64,000 bases of DNA from Microbacterium invictum (GTDB taxonomy: Bacteria; Actinomycetota; Actinomycetes; Actinomycetales; Microbacteriaceae), in assembly GCF_014197265.1 (NCBI RefSeq), contig NZ_JACIFH010000001.1, positions 2,480,001-2,544,000 of the forward strand, read 5' to 3'. The translations under genes were made by a program, and so were the position numbers. Every line of letters starts with the position of its first letter. Position 1 is the first letter of the stretch. Shown here one piece after another: positions 61,856 through 64,000 of the stretch. The notes beneath the pieces are model-generated. The model was not told the origin of the DNA, made no database searches, and saw nothing but the letters and a program-made list of their open reading frames with translations.

Positions 61856-62767
61856 TTACTCGGTGATGAGCCAGTCGACCTGGTCGCCGTACTCTTCGAG
61901 CCAGGCGTCGACGGCGCCCTCGGGGTCGCCCTCCCACTCGTCGGAGGTCACGAGACCCTCGAGCGCACCGTACTGGTCGTCGTCCAGCTTGATCTTGCCG
62001 ATGTACTCGGCCGCCTCGGGGAACTCCTCGGCGAAGCCGGTCGTGCCCAGGAAGTGCAGCGACTCGGCGTCGCCCATCGCGCCCTGCGGGTCTTCGAGGT
62101 CCTTCATCGGCCACTCGGCGTAGGCCCAGAACGGACGCCACAGCGTGACGACGATGGGCTCTTCGGCAGCCACGGCGGTGTCGAGCGCCGTGAGCATGCC
62201 GGCCGTCGACGAGGTGACCAGCTCGTAGTCATCGAGCCCGTACGCCGGGATCATGCTGTCCTGCGTCGCCGCAGTGAGGCCCGCGCCCGGCTCGATGCCG
62301 ATGATCTGGCCACCGAACATGTCGGCGTTGGCAGCCAGGTCTTCGAGCGAGTTGATGTCGGTCACGTACTCGGGCACCGCGATGGTGAGCACGGCGCCGT
62401 CGTAGTAGGCGCCGAGGTCTTCGATGTCGTCGCCGTACTCTTCCATGTACTCGGCGTGGGTCACTTCGGACCACGCCGACGGGTACATGTCGACGTCGCC
62501 CGAGGCGAGCGCGGTGTACAGCGGCCCGGCGTCGACGACCTCTTCCATCTCGATGTCGTAGCCGAGCTTGCCGAGCTGGTCTTCGAGCAGGTACGCGGTG
62601 CTCAGGCCGTCGGTCCACGCCGGCAGGAAGCCCATCGTGATGGTGCCCATCTCTTCGGCGGCGTTGTCACCACCGTCGGCGTCGTCGGTGCCGCCGGCGC
62701 AGCCGGTGAGCACGAGCGCGCCGGCCAGGCCGAGCGCGGGAAGTGCAGTGAGGTGCCTCTTGTTCAT
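61856..62767 (-). CDS. Glycine-betaine/choline-type ABC substrate-binding lipoprotein
   Basis: 303 residues. The signal peptide ends in VLTGCAGG (lipobox LTGC). The OpuAC-type domain shows TITMGFLPAWTDGLSTAYLL and GAGLTAATQDSMIPAYGL. Aromatic residues (for example LWRPFWAYAEW) fit a cation-binding aromatic box. The ATG at 62767 has an AAGGAAA site. It is last in the ATPase-permease-binding protein operon. Confidence 0.9.
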   Translation of the reverse strand: MNKRHLTALPALGLAGALVLTGCAGGTDDADGGDNAAEEMGTITMGFLPAWTDGLSTAYLLEDQLGKLGYDIEMEEVVDAGPLYTALASGDVDMYPSAWSEVTHAEYMEEYGDDIEDLGAYYDGAVLTIAVPEYVTDINSLEDLAANADMFGGQIIGIEPGAGLTAATQDSMIPAYGLDDYELVTSSTAGMLTALDTAVAAEEPIVVTLWRPFWAYAEWPMKDLEDPQGAMGDAESLHFLGTTGFAEEFPEAAEYIGKIKLDDDQYGALEGLVTSDEWEGDPEGAVDAWLEEYGDQVDWLITE

Positions 62768-62839
62768 GCTGTTTCCTTCTTTCTTCATGTATGTCTTCAC
62801 ACGTTCCGTATGTGCTGTTTTCTTGGGAGGGATGAGTCT

Positions 62840-63772
62840 CTAGCGGGTCTCGACGGATGCCGGGACCCGGACCTTCGTGGCCGCTTCGGCGCGCCGCTGT
62901 GCGTCGCGCCGCCGGTTCAGCGCACCGAGCAGCGACGACTTGTAGTCGCCGGGGTTGCCCAGCGCTGCGGTGACCCGGTCGAGGTACACGGCGATGAATA
63001 CGACGCCGAGGCCGGCCTCGACGCCCTTGGCGATGTCGATGGTCTGCAGCGCCGAGACCACTTCCTTGCCGAGGCCGGGGGCACCGGCCATGCCGGCGAT
63101 GACCGACATCGACAGGGCGAGCATGATGACCTGGTTGACGCCGGCCATGATCGTCGGCATCGCCAGCGGCAACTGGATGCCGGTGAGGATCTGCCGCGGC
63201 TGGGCGCCGAAGGCGTAGCCGGCTTCGACGGTCTCGCTGTCGACGCCGCGGATGCCCAACTCGGTCAGGCGCACGCCGGGCGGCAGGGCGAAGATCACGG
63301 TCGCGACCACACCGGGCACGAACCCGAGACCGAAGAACACCATGGCCGGGATCAGGTAGACGAGCGAGGGCATCGTCTGCATGAAGTCGAGCACCGGCCG
63401 CAGGATCGTGCTGACCCTGTCGTTGCGGGCGGCCCAGATGCCCAGCGGCACCGAGATCGCGACGGTGACCAATGCCGCGATCAGCACCAGTGCGAGGGTC
63501 TGCATCGACGTGTCCCACTGGTCGATGCCCAGGATGAGCAGGAACATCACGACGGTGCCGACGGCCAGCTGCCAGGAGCGGACGAGCCACGCGATGGCGG
63601 CGAACAGCACGATCATCAGCAGAGCCGGCGGGGCCAGCAGCAGATCGGCGAGACCCTCGGTGAGGAAGCCGACGACGTCCGAGATGAAGTCGGTCAGCCA
63701 CTTCATGTTGTCGCGGATCCAGTCGACACCGGTCTCGACCCAGTCGCCGATGTGAATGCGGAAATCGTCCAT
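62840..63772 (-). CDS. Glycine-betaine/proline-type ABC permease (ProW/OpuAB)
   Basis: 310 residues with about seven helices. The EAA-like loop ETVEAGYAFGAQPRQILTGI is visible. An amphipathic N-terminus (IHIGDWVETGVDWIRDNMKW) is typical of ProW. It forms the channel of an osmoprotectant importer. The start overlaps the ATPase stop by one base (TGATG). Confidence 0.92.
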   Translation of the reverse strand: MDDFRIHIGDWVETGVDWIRDNMKWLTDFISDVVGFLTEGLADLLLAPPALLMIVLFAAIAWLVRSWQLAVGTVVMFLLILGIDQWDTSMQTLALVLIAALVTVAISVPLGIWAARNDRVSTILRPVLDFMQTMPSLVYLIPAMVFFGLGFVPGVVATVIFALPPGVRLTELGIRGVDSETVEAGYAFGAQPRQILTGIQLPLAMPTIMAGVNQVIMLALSMSVIAGMAGAPGLGKEVVSALQTIDIAKGVEAGLGVVFIAVYLDRVTAALGNPGDYKSSLLGALNRRRDAQRRAEAATKVRVPASVETR

Positions 63773-64000
63773 CAGCGCACCTCCTCCGTCTTGACGGCAC
63801 CGGCTTCGCCGGCATCGGCCGCCGCGAGTGCCGCATCGATCTCGGCCTGCGGCATGGGCCGCAGCGGGATGGTGAGCTCATCGGTCGAGTTCGGCCCGGG
63901 GCCGAGCGCGGCGAGCAGCGTGACGCGCGGAATGACCCCGACGAGGCGGTCCTCGGCATCCGTCACCGCCAGCGGCACCGACGACTCGACCGACGGCACG
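63772..64000 (-). CDS. Glycine-betaine ABC ATPase (ProV/OpuAA), C-terminal part only
   Basis: Only the last 75 or so residues are inside the window; the gene continues past the right edge. The visible VPLAVTDAEDRLVGVIPRVTLLAAL is the end of a CBS domain, as in ProV/OpuAA, where CBS pairs sense ionic strength. The Pro/Ala-rich tail follows. The assignment also rests on the downstream permease and binding protein. Confidence 0.75.
   Translation of the reverse strand, partial: VPSVESSVPLAVTDAEDRLVGVIPRVTLLAALGPGPNSTDELTIPLRPMPQAEIDAALAAADAGEAGAVKTEEVR

Overview
The window is high-GC actinobacterial DNA (about 70% G+C, heavy GTG use, frequent ATGA/GTGA gene overlaps). Gene content and style fit Microbacteriaceae, most likely Microbacterium or a close relative; that assignment is inference from style and protein families, not from a marker gene. 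No rRNA, tRNA, CRISPR array, insertion sequence, integrase or replication origin was recognised.

Bases 1-13.7 kb are catabolic: a truncated tetrahydrofolate-dependent O-demethylase-like protein, a MetE-like protein, two carboxymuconolactone-decarboxylase-like proteins, an alpha-L-rhamnosidase coupled to a cupin, a GAF-ANTAR regulator, a fatty-acid desaturase, a three-gene operon (amidohydrolase, ThDP enzyme, Ldh2-type dehydrogenase) and a siderophore-interacting protein. From 13.7 to 18.3 kb lie regulator/effector pairs (PadR with a DHA2 efflux pump, TetR divergent from a metallo-beta-lactamase-fold hydrolase) and an exported Tat lipoprotein dioxygenase. At 18.5-20.7 kb an MFS transporter reads in frame into PurC, followed by a nucleobase permease. 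A five-gene cellobiose/beta-glucoside operon (22.2-28.0 kb) matches the cebEFG-bglC-cebR pattern, with three operators around a clear TTGACA/TAGCGT promoter.

Purine synthesis is scattered: purC (19.7 kb), purSQ (28.3 kb), purL (46.3 kb) and the salvage gene apt (33.5 kb). Around 30.7-31.1 kb a non-coding block carries tandem repeats of 16, 73 and 17 bp. It is followed by a large MinD/ParA-type ATPase in an operon with apt, a GH13 alpha-glucosidase with its own LacI regulator, an M20 amidohydrolase, and sufS-sufU.

Bases 41-59.7 kb look more accessory: SRPBCC/ArsR, a methyltransferase, a LuxR protein with an apparently dead alpha/beta-hydrolase domain, a two-component system reduced to two short scars, a PD-(D/E)XK-type protein beside a broken HNH gene, an intact NarL-type two-component system divergent from a MacB-like ABC transporter, hemerythrin and HD-domain proteins, and a TetR/glycosyltransferase pair. 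The right end holds two tandem paralogous membrane proteins of unknown function and a ProXWV-type glycine-betaine transporter cut by the window edge.

A recurrent feature is a -10 box of the TANNNT type placed exactly 6-7 nt before an ATG/GTG start, seen at about sixteen genes. This points to widespread leaderless transcription and helped fix several starts, including small proteins of 52 and 42 residues.
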